This document shows, one piece after another, positions 18,903 through 29,716 of a DNA stretch of 64,000 nt (position 1 is the stretch's first letter; each line of letters begins with the position of its first letter). This DNA is from Xanthomonas sp. F10 (GTDB taxonomy: Bacteria > Pseudomonadota > Gammaproteobacteria > Xanthomonadales > Xanthomonadaceae): positions 2,570,420 to 2,634,419 of the forward strand of contig NZ_JACHNP010000001.1 of NCBI RefSeq assembly GCF_014206815.1, written 5' to 3'. The position numbers were made by a program, and so were the translations under genes. The notes under the pieces are model-generated. The model saw only the letters and a list, made by a program, of their open reading frames with translations. It searched no databases and was not told where the DNA came from.

Positions 18903-21401
18903 ATGCGTACCGTTCATCCGCACCCGAGCCTGCTGGCGCTGGCGCTCGCGTCCATCCTCGGCAGCACCGCCGCCGTCCATGCCGAGGACGCGCCGGCGCC
19001 GCCGGCCGACGCCACCACCACGCTCGACCAGATCGTGGTCACCGGCACCCCGCAGGGCCAGTCGCAGAAGGACGCGCCGTTCGCGATCAGCGTGGTGTCC
19101 AGGGAACGCCTGGAACGCAGCACCCCAACCAGCAGCGTGGACATGTTGCGGGCCGTTCCCGGCTTCTCCGCCGAACCCTCCGGCGGCCAGGGCGGCGGCC
19201 AGAACCTCTACGTGCGCGGCCTGCCCGCGGGCGGCTGGTACTACGTGCAGTACCAGGAAGACGGCCTGACCCTGTTCGACGAGCCGCAGGAAAGCTTTTT
19301 CAACGTCGACACCCTGTTCGCGCTGGACATGATGACCGAGCGCCTGGAAGTGGTGCGCGGCGGCACCTCGCCGCTGTTCGCGACCAACGCGCCGGGCGGC
19401 ACCGTCAACGCCATCACCCGCCACGGCACCGCCACCCCGGAAGGCGCGGTGCGCATGACCGTCGGCAGCGACGGCCTGCGCCGCGAGGACGCCTACAGCG
19501 CCGGCCCGCTCAGCGAGAACGTGCTGTACAGCATCGGCGGCTACCACCGCAGCGACGACGGCCTGCGCCGCACCGGCTACACCGCCGACCAGGGCGGCCA
19601 GGTGCGCGGCAACCTGACCTTCCTGATGGGCGATGCGGTGCTCGACGTCGACGCCAAGTACCTCGACGACCGCACGGCCTTCTACAACCCGATCCCGCTC
19701 GCCGACCCGCGCAATCCGTCGCAGTCGCTGTCGGCGCTGCTCGACCCGCTGGACGGCACGCTGCTGTCCAACGACCTGCGCCATACCACGGCCCTGACCT
19801 TCGACGGCACTACACCGCTGGCGCACAACCTGGACCTGGCCGACGGCATCCACAACAAGGTCAAGCAACTCGGCACGCACTTGGAATGGGACTTGGGCGA
19901 CGGCCTGACCCTCAACAACCGCATGCGCTTCGTCGATGCGGACGTGGACTACACCGCGCTGTTCTCCGGCGCTGCGCCCTACGACGCCGGCGCCTACCTC
20001 ACCACTCAGCTCGGCCGTGCGCGCAGCGGCTTCGGCGCGCGGGTGGCGCGGGTCGGCTACGTCACCACGCGCACTGGCGCCGCCTACGATCCGGCCGCGG
20101 CCGACGGCCTGGTGCTGGAGAGCGGCCTGTGGAACGCGCGCACCCATCTGCGCACGCTGTCCGACGACCTGCGCCTGAGCAAGGCGTTCGACGACACGGC
20201 GCTGGGCCGGCACACGCTCACCGCTGGCCTCGACGTACAGCACTTCGAATACACCCAGGACCGGCTGCAGAACACCGTGCTGACCACGCTGCAGAACCAC
20301 GCGCAGCGCCTGGACGTGCTGGCTTACGACAGCGCCGGCAACGTGGTCGGGTCGGTGACGCAGAATGGCTTCGTGCGCTACGGCAACGGCGTCACCAGCG
20401 GCGTCGCCAACGGCACCTACCTGTCGCCGTACCTGTGGGATTCGGTGCGCTTCGGCCGCCTCGGCCTGGATGCCGGCGTGCGCTACACCCGCTACAACGC
20501 GAGCGGCGGCGTGTACGCCGCCACCACGCGCAATCTCGGCGATCCGACCACGCTGGCCGACGACAACGTCGGCGGCCTCAGCGGCGCGTTCAGCCCGCGC
20601 ACCGATCACCGCCATGCCACGCAGTGGACGCTCGGTGCCGAGTTCGCGCTGACCCCGCAGTTGCAGACCTTCGCCCGCTACACGCAATCGCAGCGCCTGC
20701 CGCGGCTGCAGAACGTCTACCAGACCCAGAACGCGGACGTCACCGACATCGACCAGGCCGAAGCCGGCCTGCGTGGCAGCTTCGGCGATACCTTCTCGTT
20801 CTCCACGGTCGGCTTCTGGAGCCGCTTCAACGACCTGTCGATCAGCGCCATCGTGCTCGACGGCACAGGGGAGGTGCAGAGCCTGGCGCTGGTCGGCAAG
20901 ACCCGCACCCTGGGCCTGGAGTCGGAGTTCAACTGGCGTCCGTCGGCGCTGTTCGGCATCACCGGCTCGGCCACGCTGCAGGATCCGCAGACGCGCGGCC
21001 TGAGCAACGCGACCACCGGCCTCAGCTACGGCGACCTGGACGGCAAGCAGATCTCGCGCATCCCGAAGTTCATGGCCTCGATCAGCCCGACCCTGTACTT
21101 CGACATCGACGGCCGACCGCTGGAGCTGTCGGCTACCGCCTATCGCATGGGCCAGCGCTACGTCGACTACACCAACGCCACCGCCCTGCCCGCCTACACC
21201 ACCTACGACCTGGGCCTGTTCGCGCGGCTGAGCGAGCACGTGGAGCTGCAGTTGCACGCCGCCAACGTCAGCAACGCGCTCGGCCTGACCGAAGGCAATG
21301 CGCGGGTGGACACGCTGTCCGGCCAGGGCACTGCCGACGCGATCTACGCACGGCCGATCTTCGGCCGCAACTACAACGCGTCGCTGACCTGGAGGTGGTG
21401 A
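18903..21401 (+). CDS. TonB-dependent receptor
   Basis: Outer-membrane active-transport receptor of 832 residues. It has a signal peptide (LLALALASILGSTAAVHA-E), a TonB-box-like LDQIVVTGTP, a plug domain (VDMLRAVPGFSAEPSG, VRGLPAGGW, EVVRGGTSPLFATNAPGGTVNAITR) and a long beta-barrel ending in the C-terminal strand YNASLTWRW with the terminal aromatic residue needed for insertion. The start at 18903 is preferred over 18891 because GGGGGT lies 5 bases before it. The next gene, a phosphodiesterase, starts 2 bases after its stop, which strongly suggests cotranscription. The divergent ROK regulator hints that the ligand is a carbohydrate or sugar-phosphate derivative. Confidence 0.92.
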   Translation: MRTVHPHPSLLALALASILGSTAAVHAEDAPAPPADATTTLDQIVVTGTPQGQSQKDAPFAISVVSRERLERSTPTSSVDMLRAVPGFSAEPSGGQGGGQNLYVRGLPAGGWYYVQYQEDGLTLFDEPQESFFNVDTLFALDMMTERLEVVRGGTSPLFATNAPGGTVNAITRHGTATPEGAVRMTVGSDGLRREDAYSAGPLSENVLYSIGGYHRSDDGLRRTGYTADQGGQVRGNLTFLMGDAVLDVDAKYLDDRTAFYNPIPLADPRNPSQSLSALLDPLDGTLLSNDLRHTTALTFDGTTPLAHNLDLADGIHNKVKQLGTHLEWDLGDGLTLNNRMRFVDADVDYTALFSGAAPYDAGAYLTTQLGRARSGFGARVARVGYVTTRTGAAYDPAAADGLVLESGLWNARTHLRTLSDDLRLSKAFDDTALGRHTLTAGLDVQHFEYTQDRLQNTVLTTLQNHAQRLDVLAYDSAGNVVGSVTQNGFVRYGNGVTSGVANGTYLSPYLWDSVRFGRLGLDAGVRYTRYNASGGVYAATTRNLGDPTTLADDNVGGLSGAFSPRTDHRHATQWTLGAEFALTPQLQTFARYTQSQRLPRLQNVYQTQNADVTDIDQAEAGLRGSFGDTFSFSTVGFWSRFNDLSISAIVLDGTGEVQSLALVGKTRTLGLESEFNWRPSALFGITGSATLQDPQTRGLSNATTGLSYGDLDGKQISRIPKFMASISPTLYFDIDGRPLELSATAYRMGQRYVDYTNATALPAYTTYDLGLFARLSEHVELQLHAANVSNALGLTEGNARVDTLSGQGTADAIYARPIFGRNYNASLTWRW

Positions 21402-21403
21402 GC

Positions 21404-22321
21404 ATGCGCTGCCGGAGACTGCTGATGAGCGCGGTGTTGTCGCTGCCGATCCTGGCCATGGCGGCGACGCCGAGCCTGCCCGACCGCCTGCGCGACCCGC
21501 ATGGGCCGGCGCTGGTGGTCTCGCACCGCGCCTGCTGGAAGTTCGCCTCGGAGAACACCCTGGACGGCATCGCCGCGTGCATCGCGCGCGGCGTGGACAT
21601 GGTCGAAATCGACGTGCGCACCACCCGCGACGGCGCGCTGGTGCTGATGCACGACGCCACCGTGGACCGCACCACCGACGGGCACGGCGCGGTGGCCGAT
21701 CTGACGGCGGCGCAGATCGCCGCCTTGCGCGTCCGCAGCCAGGGCGGCGGGCGCGACAGCACGCTCACCGCACGGCATCCGCCGACGCTGGCGCAGGCGC
21801 TGGCCCTGGCGCGCGGCAAGGTGCTGGTGAACCTGGACATCAAGGCCGCAGCGCTCGACCAGGTGATCGATACGGTGGAGGCCACCGGCGCGCAACGCGA
21901 CGTGCTGCTCAACGTCCCCCTGGACGTGCCCGCGGCAGTCCTGCAGCGCGCGCGCAAGGCCGATATCGCGGTGCAGGCACTGTACCTGCAGCGTGAGTCG
22001 ACGCTGCCGCCCGAGCAGGCCTTGCGCCGCGCCGCAAGCTTGCAGCCGGCGGTGGTGCAACTGATGTTCGACGACCCGGCGGTGCTGGACATCGCGCAGC
22101 GCGAACTGGCGCCGCGCGCGCGACTGTTCGTCAACACCATGACCAACGACATCGCCAGCGGCAGGCCGATGCGGCTGTCGGCGAGCTACACGGACCAGCG
22201 TGCGCTGCGCGATCCGGCCGCGGTGTGGGGCGGGCTGCGCAAGCACGGCGTCAGCATGATCCAAACCGACGAACCGTTGGCACTGCAACGCTACCTGCAC
22301 GGCACGGACACGCCACGGTAG
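21404..22321 (+). CDS. Exported glycerophosphodiester phosphodiesterase family protein
   Basis: Periplasmic enzyme of 305 residues with a signal peptide (SAVLSLPILAMA). It has the GP-PDE TIM-barrel signature: His41-Arg42 in SHRACWKF, Glu50 in SENTLDGI, Glu68 and Asp70 in EIDVRTTRDG, and His83 in LMHDATVDRTTDG. By family knowledge it hydrolyses glycerophosphodiesters to glycerol-3-phosphate and an alcohol with a divalent metal. It starts 2 bases after the TonB receptor stop. The first catalytic block reads HRACWK instead of the usual HRG, a variation seen in some family branches. A head-group preference cannot be predicted. Confidence 0.87.
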   Translation: MRCRRLLMSAVLSLPILAMAATPSLPDRLRDPHGPALVVSHRACWKFASENTLDGIAACIARGVDMVEIDVRTTRDGALVLMHDATVDRTTDGHGAVADLTAAQIAALRVRSQGGGRDSTLTARHPPTLAQALALARGKVLVNLDIKAAALDQVIDTVEATGAQRDVLLNVPLDVPAAVLQRARKADIAVQALYLQRESTLPPEQALRRAASLQPAVVQLMFDDPAVLDIAQRELAPRARLFVNTMTNDIASGRPMRLSASYTDQRALRDPAAVWGGLRKHGVSMIQTDEPLALQRYLHGTDTPR

Positions 22322-22530
22322 CCGGTCTCGGTCCAAATCCCGGCGACGCGGTGCGATGGCCACGCGCGGCGTCGCCAGGAGTCCAGTTTCAGACGGGCGG
22401 CATGCACTGCCAGGACGATGCCCGTCGCTTCGAGCATTGCACTGCAGACGACAACGCCCATCGGCACGTCGGTTGCGGTGCGCTGCGTTCGCTTCACTTC
22501 ATTCCATCAACCCCGAACGGAAGAGAGCAC

Positions 22531-23688
22531 ATGAAACTGCCCAAGAAACCCGCCAAGGTTCTCGCCCTGGCGCTGGCCTGCGCGTCGCTGGCCGCGCTGT
22601 CCGGCATGGCGTCGGCCGCCAACAACTGGAACCCGCAGCACATCCTCAACGCGATGAAGAGCCCTTACCAAGGCAACCGTGCCGACGTGGCGGTGATCGC
22701 GCATCGCGGCGTGGTCGGCAACGGCTGCCCGGAGAACTCCACCTGCTCGATCCTCAACACCTACAACAACAACATCGAAGCGATCGAACTGGATGTTAAG
22801 CAGGACGCCGACGGCCTGTTGTGGCTCTTCCACGACCAGAACGCCGGTCGTGTGGTCGACCATGATCCGGGCTTCTACATCTTCCAGAACGCGACCAATC
22901 CCTCCGGGTGGAATCCGGACATCCGCACCCTGACCGGCCATGAGCTGATCAACTCGTTCCTGCGCGACAAGAACTTCGCCAAGACCAACTACCGTCCGAC
23001 TTCACTGGCCTCGGCATTGAACACCGTGGTCACCAATGCCAACCACATGGTGGTGGTGCTGGACCTGAAGACCCTGGACGCGGTCTCGCGCGCGGCCGAT
23101 CAGGTGCACGCCTTCCGCATGCAGAACCAGGTGGTGCTGAAGTTCAGCGCGTCGCTCCTGCCGAAGACCCCCAGCGACATCACTCGCTTCACCAAGGGCG
23201 TGCCGTTCGCGCCGACGGTCTACGCCGGCGACATGGACAATCTCGCCGACGGCGGCTACGTGGGCCTGTGCGGCTCGATCAGCCCGAATACGCCGTTCTG
23301 CCGGGTCAACGCCTGGATCAACGAAGTGCGCGGCCAAAGCGGCTTCGCCTGGCTGGAAATCGGCAACAAGCAGCCGCGCCGCAGCGACCCGACCGCTGAG
23401 TTGCTCGCCGACAACCAGGCGCAGAAGCGCGCGATCGGTGCATTCTCGCCAGTGCCGGAGTACCGCCTGAGCAGCCATGACGGCCAGCACTACGTGCGCA
23501 GCAACGGCACCTGCTGCGCGTCGCTGGACAACTACCTGACGCGCACCAAGTACTTCGGCAACGAGACTGCCGACGACCGTCCGGATTTCCGTGGGCAGGT
23601 GACCGCCGGCTTTACCAGCATCATCACCGACGACCCGCTCAGCGTGATCCGCGCGAACGTGCCGCGCGACACCACGCGCTACAACTGA
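22531..23688 (+). CDS. Secreted GDPD-like phosphodiesterase
   Basis: A second exported phosphodiesterase-type protein, 385 residues, with a clear signal peptide ending SGMASA-A. It keeps the family catalytic set: His58-Arg59 in AHRGVVGNG, Glu68 in CPENS, Glu86 and Asp88 in IELDVK, and His101 in LFHDQNAGR. It is longer than gene one, with paired cysteines (NGCPENSTC, GLCGSIS, GTCCAS) that suggest disulfides in an extracytoplasmic protein. It is only distantly related to its neighbour, so the pair is not a recent tandem duplication. A 209-base gap separates them. The GAAGAGAG upstream is an acceptable ribosome-binding site. It could act on phosphoinositol- or other lipid-derived substrates. Confidence 0.82.
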   Translation: MKLPKKPAKVLALALACASLAALSGMASAANNWNPQHILNAMKSPYQGNRADVAVIAHRGVVGNGCPENSTCSILNTYNNNIEAIELDVKQDADGLLWLFHDQNAGRVVDHDPGFYIFQNATNPSGWNPDIRTLTGHELINSFLRDKNFAKTNYRPTSLASALNTVVTNANHMVVVLDLKTLDAVSRAADQVHAFRMQNQVVLKFSASLLPKTPSDITRFTKGVPFAPTVYAGDMDNLADGGYVGLCGSISPNTPFCRVNAWINEVRGQSGFAWLEIGNKQPRRSDPTAELLADNQAQKRAIGAFSPVPEYRLSSHDGQHYVRSNGTCCASLDNYLTRTKYFGNETADDRPDFRGQVTAGFTSIITDDPLSVIRANVPRDTTRYN

Positions 23689-23778
23689 CCCTCGCAGGTC
23701 GCGCCGGGGAGTGCGCTCCCCGGCACTGCACGGCGCCCACGCGCCGTGCAGCATGCCCTACGCCTTCAGGAGTTTTCC

Positions 23779-25272
23779 ATGCGTTCCGCTCCCCGTCCCC
23801 GACATCTGCTTCTCGCCCTGCTGGTCGCCGGCGCATTCGTGCCTTTGCTGCAGCACGCAGCAACCGCGCACGGTACTCGACCCGCAGCGCCCGCCTCGCT
23901 CGCGCTGCCGCACGCCGATGCGTCGGCAACGCAGGCTCCGCCGCAAGCGCTCGCCACGTCCGCGACCGGCAGCGCCATGCCCGGGCCGTCCGCAAGCACG
24001 GTACTGACCGCGGCGCAGGCGCTGCCAGCCGACTTCCAAGCCGATGTGCTGCTGCGTCTGGCCACGTCTGCGGATCTACCGACCGATGGCGACGGCGATC
24101 GCGCCGCCGCCGCGCAACGCCTGACCCAACAAGCCGCCGCATTGGCCGAACGCGCACAACGGCGCATGCCCGGCCTGGCCCGCGTCGGCAACATCGACGA
24201 AGAGCGCGACGACGAATTGCGCGCGCCGCGCACCGCCGGTCTGGACTGGCTGACGTTGCAGACACGCGCCGCCCAGCGCACCACACCGGCGCAGGCGCAG
24301 GCGGTGTTCGCCGCGCTGCCGACGCCACACGCAGGCGATTGCGATACGGACTATCTCGACGATCCCAGCCCGACCTATGCGTTGGCCAGCGCACTGCAGC
24401 CGGCACAACCGGCAGCGCGCGCCAGCGCAATCGCCGCACGCGTAGACGCGGCGCAACACGAAACAGACACCGCCCCGGCGCTGAAGATGGCGCTTGCCGC
24501 GGCGCCACTGGACAGCGCGGGACAGGCACAGCTCGCCGACAGCCTGGCGCGCATGTTCGAACGCCTCCGCGGCGACGATGCCGGTTTCACCGCCACCGAA
24601 CTGAGCGTGGCCGGCGACATGCCGCTGCTGCTGCAACAGGTATCCGATCCAGCGTTGCACGAGCGACTGCACGACGCCTATCGCGGCTACGTCGCCGCGC
24701 ATCTCGCACAGACGCGCTGCCCATCGAGCGTGCTCGGCAACCACTGGCTGCTGGAGCAACGCTTCGTCGCCGAACTGCCGGCCGAACGCATCGCACCGGC
24801 ACCGCCGGTTCCCGCGCAATCGATCGATGCCGATGCGATCTCGCTGATCCGCCAGGCGGGCTACAACATCCGCACGCAGTTGCTGGATCCCGCCACCAGT
24901 GCGGGCGATCCCGCCATCGAAAAAGCGTCGATGGAGTTCCTCGACCAGCTCGACCACGGCGTGCTGCAACAGACCGCGGCCGGCGACGCCAGCGGCCGCG
25001 TGCAACGCGCACGCCTGCGCGAACTGCTGCGCTATCTCGAGTACGCACCGGCCGGCGCGGCGCGCGACCGCGGCATGCACCTGCTCGCGACGCTGCTGAG
25101 CGGACCGTATTACGCGAAAGACCACGACACCTGGTTCGGCGACCTGCGCGTGCTCGCCGATCAGGTACAACGCTGGCCCGATCGCGACCAACGCCTCGCG
25201 CAACTGAGCGGGCACGCCGATCCGGTGGTCAAGGTGTACGCAATGATGATGCAACGCCAGCAGTTTCCCTGA
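23779..25272 (+). CDS. Secreted protein of unknown family
   Basis: A 497-residue protein I cannot assign. It has a signal peptide (residues about 1-30, cleaved ATA-HG), a low-complexity Ala/Pro/Thr linker to residue 75, and a largely alpha-helical, Ala/Leu/Gln-rich remainder that looks like repeating helical hairpins (AALAERAQRRM, ADSLARMFERL, MEFLDQLDHGVLQQT). A few cysteines (GDCDTDY, TRCPSS) are present. No catalytic motif is obvious. AGGAG lies 6 bases before the ATG. It follows the GDPD-like gene by 90 bases in the same orientation, so it may belong to the same locus. Codon use remains GC-rich like its neighbours. Confidence 0.75.
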   Translation: MRSAPRPRHLLLALLVAGAFVPLLQHAATAHGTRPAAPASLALPHADASATQAPPQALATSATGSAMPGPSASTVLTAAQALPADFQADVLLRLATSADLPTDGDGDRAAAAQRLTQQAAALAERAQRRMPGLARVGNIDEERDDELRAPRTAGLDWLTLQTRAAQRTTPAQAQAVFAALPTPHAGDCDTDYLDDPSPTYALASALQPAQPAARASAIAARVDAAQHETDTAPALKMALAAAPLDSAGQAQLADSLARMFERLRGDDAGFTATELSVAGDMPLLLQQVSDPALHERLHDAYRGYVAAHLAQTRCPSSVLGNHWLLEQRFVAELPAERIAPAPPVPAQSIDADAISLIRQAGYNIRTQLLDPATSAGDPAIEKASMEFLDQLDHGVLQQTAAGDASGRVQRARLRELLRYLEYAPAGAARDRGMHLLATLLSGPYYAKDHDTWFGDLRVLADQVQRWPDRDQRLAQLSGHADPVVKVYAMMMQRQQFP

Positions 25273-25375
25273 GCGTGACGCACTGCAGCACGGTGCTGCC
25301 CCTGTCGTCGTGCGGCCAGGCACGACGGCATGGCCACCTCGCGAGATGTGAACCCTGTCAAGGCTCGGGGTTCAG

Positions 25376-25403
25376 TTGCGATTCGGGAAGCGGCGCCTAT
25401 TGT
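25376..25403 (+). promoter_or_regulatory. Possible promoter of the cell-wall hydrolase gene
   Basis: TTGCGA (25376-25381) and TATTGT (25398-25403) are 16 bases apart and lie about 165 bases upstream of the hydrolase start. The fit to sigma-70 is fair. The rest of the 295-base gap shows no gene. Confidence 0.3.
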
Positions 25404-25567
25404 GCGCCCCTCTTCCGATCCGCCCATCTTGGCGGGTCCCGCCGGACTTCAGATTGCCGGCACCCGGGCGGCCCGTGACAGGCCGCCTCCCCATGACGCC
25501 AAGCCGCATCGCTTGCCGCGCCATTCCGGCGCAGCGCCACGACGGCCCATACGGAGCAAGGAGTACG

Positions 25568-26029
25568 ATGAAACTGGCCTGGATCCTCTGGCTGTCGCAG
25601 TTGTTGCCGCAACCCGCTGCCGATTCGCTGTGCCTCAGCACCACCGTGTACCTGGAAGCGCGCGACCAGACGCTGCGCGGACAGCAAGCCGTCGCCGAAG
25701 TCGCGCTGCGTCGCCTGGACAGCGGCCTGTGGGGCGACTCGATGTGCCAGGTCGTCACCGCGCGCAAACAGTTCGCACCGGGCCTGGTGAAGCCGGGCAC
25801 CGAACTGAAGAACGACGACGCCTGGGCCGACGCGGTCAAGGTCGCCTTCGCCGCCGAGCGCAACTGGGCGCTGCCGCAGGGCCAGCGCAAGGAGATCGTG
25901 CCCGGCGCCAGCCACTTCGCCGCGCATGCCATCGCCAGCCCGAGCTGGCGCAACGCGTATCAGGTCGCGACCATCGGCGACCACACGTTCTATCGCGTGC
26001 AGAAGCTGCGTCCGCGCAACGCGTCGTAA
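25568..26029 (+). CDS. SleB-like cell-wall hydrolase
   Basis: Small 153-residue protein of the Hydrolase_2 (SleB/CwlJ) type, which cleaves peptidoglycan. The core motifs LSTTVYLEARDQTLRGQQAV, with the conserved glutamate, and GASHFAAHAIASPSW are readable. The first 22 residues (MKLAWILWLSQLLPQPAAD) are hydrophobic and may be a signal peptide or anchor. AAGGAG precedes the ATG at good spacing, so longer in-frame starts near 25376 are rejected. It stands alone between the secreted unknown protein and a GST gene. In non-sporulating bacteria such proteins are thought to act in wall remodelling, but the role here is unproven. Confidence 0.8.
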   Translation: MKLAWILWLSQLLPQPAADSLCLSTTVYLEARDQTLRGQQAVAEVALRRLDSGLWGDSMCQVVTARKQFAPGLVKPGTELKNDDAWADAVKVAFAAERNWALPQGQRKEIVPGASHFAAHAIASPSWRNAYQVATIGDHTFYRVQKLRPRNAS

Positions 26030-26154
26030 TCGCTCGCCGCCCAGGCATGTCCTGACGCAGGCTCCCGCGCGCCGCACACGGCGCGTCTGATCGCCAAGCG
26101 CCCCGCGCAGCAGGTACGCTCTGCCGTCCTGACTTCGATGCGGAGCCGCCTGCC

Positions 26155-26763
26155 ATGAAACTCTATTCCAAGCCCGGCGCCTGTTCGCTGGCCGATCACA
26201 TCGCGCTGCGCTGGGCCGGATTGCCGTTCGAACTGAAGCTGCTCGATGCCGCCGCAATGAAGGCGCCTGCGTATCTGGCGATCAATCCGGCCGGCGCAGT
26301 GCCCGCGCTGCAGATGGACGACTGGGTGCTCACCCAGAACTCGGCGATCCTCAACTACATCGCCGACCTCGCGCCCGACGCGCAACTGGCCGGCGACGGC
26401 AGCCCGCGCAGCCGCGCCGAGGTGCAGCGTTGGCTGGCCTTCCTCAACGCCGATCTGCATCCGGCCTTCCATCCGCTGTTCGGCAGCACCCGCTATCTGG
26501 ACGATGCCGCAGTGATCGCGCGCACCCAGGAGCACGCACGCGAGCGCGTGCGCACGCTGTATGCGCGTGTGGAGTCGGCGCTGGAACAACAGACCTGGCT
26601 CGGCGGCGCGCGCCGTTCCATTGCCGACGCCTACCTGTTCGTCACTCTGCGCTGGGCGCGCGCGCAGCAGATCGCGCTTGGTGCCAATCTGCAATTGCAC
26701 TTCGAACGCATGTCCGCCGATCCGCAGGTGCAGGCGGCACTGCAGGCCGAAGGCCTCGGCTGA
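26155..26763 (+). CDS. Glutathione S-transferase family protein
   Basis: Cytoplasmic 202-residue protein with the thioredoxin-like N-terminal half (MKLYSKPGACSLADHIALRWAG) and an all-helical C-terminal half. Cys10 in GACS is the residue typical of beta-class bacterial GSTs, and the NPAGAVPALQMDD segment contains the conserved cis-proline. The QNSAILNYIADL motif binds the gamma-glutamyl group of glutathione. It likely conjugates or reduces electrophiles with glutathione. It is convergent with prpE, and a GC-rich hairpin lies between the two stops. Confidence 0.9.
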   Translation: MKLYSKPGACSLADHIALRWAGLPFELKLLDAAAMKAPAYLAINPAGAVPALQMDDWVLTQNSAILNYIADLAPDAQLAGDGSPRSRAEVQRWLAFLNADLHPAFHPLFGSTRYLDDAAVIARTQEHARERVRTLYARVESALEQQTWLGGARRSIADAYLFVTLRWARAQQIALGANLQLHFERMSADPQVQAALQAEGLG

Positions 26764-26775
26764 GCGGCGCTGCGA

Positions 26776-26799
26776 ACGCCGGCGCCTGCGCGCCGGCGT
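26776..26799. terminator. Hairpin between convergent genes
   Basis: ACGCCGGCG (26776-26784) and CGCCGGCGT (26791-26799) form a perfect 9-base-pair stem with a 6-base loop, 13 bases after the GST stop and 14 bases from the prpE stop. The T-run after it is weak (GTCCTTGTGG), so it may be a shared bidirectional terminator or only an mRNA 3' end barrier. Confidence 0.45.
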
Positions 26800-26812
26800 C
26801 GTCCTTGTGGCG

Positions 26813-28684
<1,872 letters not shown>

Positions 28685-28818
28685 GCCGCCCCTCCCAAGG
28701 CCGGTGCACCGGCTCCGAGCATAGACCTTTGGCAGGGAGGGCGTCGTTCAGACCTTGGTCGAAGGGGAGGAACCTTAGTGCGAGGCACCGACACGATCAT
28801 GCCGATCTACGCAATTGC

Positions 28819-29646
28819 TTAGCCATCAACGGATGAATCGAGCTTGCTTAGCAGCTCATCAATTGCCCGACTTCCCCTCTTGCTATTTTCCTCTAGACGC
28901 TTCTTCAGTTCAGAAGCATCCGCATCCAAACCTGATTCACCTCGAATTGCGCACATTAGGCTGATCTGGGCCGGGCCAAGCCTTTTTATTTCCTCAAGAA
29001 CGGCTCTTGCGAAGCCTTGCTGGTTAGAGTTGTAGACATCCCAAGCAGCATTGCGCGCGTCTGAATGAATTGAAGACTGCTCACGATAGTTGCTCAAGGA
29101 GCTAAACAGAGAAGCGAGCCGAACCTGATTTGGCGCTCCTGATTCGTTTTCCGCTGCGATCTCAGAAAGCACTCGCTGCACCTGAGCAGCGCTCTGTTGG
29201 TACAGTTCATCCGAAATCCTAATGTCGATCTTTGCCTCATGCATTGGCTTTGCAAGGCCGATAAGCCTTAGAAGTACCTCACCATACAACGCGGTCAACT
29301 CGGCCGCGGCTGCGGTAGCTTCTTGAGAGCCAACAAGCTGGACTTTCGCCAACATTGCGATCACACCTTGCAGAGGCTCTCCAAAACTGCCCTCAGTTGG
29401 ATCTTGAGCAGAGAGAGTTCCAAGATACCCATTCGCTCTATTTGTCTCGGCAATAAGCGGCAAGTACACATCTCGCCTCAGACTTGCGAGACGATCCTGA
29501 TGCTTCTCTTTTGCATCATGCCGCAACTGCTCCTTAAGCCTACTCATGCTGGCACGATTGGAAAGGACCACGCCACTCAGTGAAATAAATGCAGCGACAA
29601 TTCCCGACCAAATGACGGTCGGCAAACTGAAGGACAGAGGATCCAT
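28819..29646 (-). CDS. Membrane-anchored hypothetical protein, probably acquired
   Basis: A 275-residue protein I do not recognise. One N-terminal transmembrane helix (residues about 11-30, TVIWSGIVAAFISLSGVVLS) is followed by a highly charged coiled-coil-like region (MSRLKEQLRHDAKEKHQDRLASLRRD) and a mainly helical cytoplasmic domain to the C-terminus. No enzymatic motif is seen. Sampled stretches are about 48 percent GC with frequent A/T third positions, against roughly 68 percent on both sides, so horizontal acquisition is likely. AGGAAGA precedes the start. It lies between prpE and a lipoprotein gene in the same orientation, but its composition says it is not part of their operon. Confidence 0.75.
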   Translation of the reverse strand: MDPLSFSLPTVIWSGIVAAFISLSGVVLSNRASMSRLKEQLRHDAKEKHQDRLASLRRDVYLPLIAETNRANGYLGTLSAQDPTEGSFGEPLQGVIAMLAKVQLVGSQEATAAAAELTALYGEVLLRLIGLAKPMHEAKIDIRISDELYQQSAAQVQRVLSEIAAENESGAPNQVRLASLFSSLSNYREQSSIHSDARNAAWDVYNSNQQGFARAVLEEIKRLGPAQISLMCAIRGESGLDADASELKKRLEENSKRGSRAIDELLSKLDSSVDG

Positions 29647-29716
29647 GGATACGTCTTCCTAGACGGTTGACTGAGATGCGCACAGTGCTTTCGTGACCAT
29701 GGGCATCAATTACTAG

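Noticed and set aside
18785..21403. Long plus-strand frame upstream of and in phase with the GDPD gene
   Set aside because: The first part is out of frame with the receptor gene and is arginine-rich; only the part after 21404 with a signal peptide and GDPD motifs is real.
28701..28712. Palindrome CCGGTGCACCGG before prpE as an operator
   Set aside because: It is a self-complementary restriction-like 12-mer in a GC-rich region and could arise by chance; no regulator is nearby.
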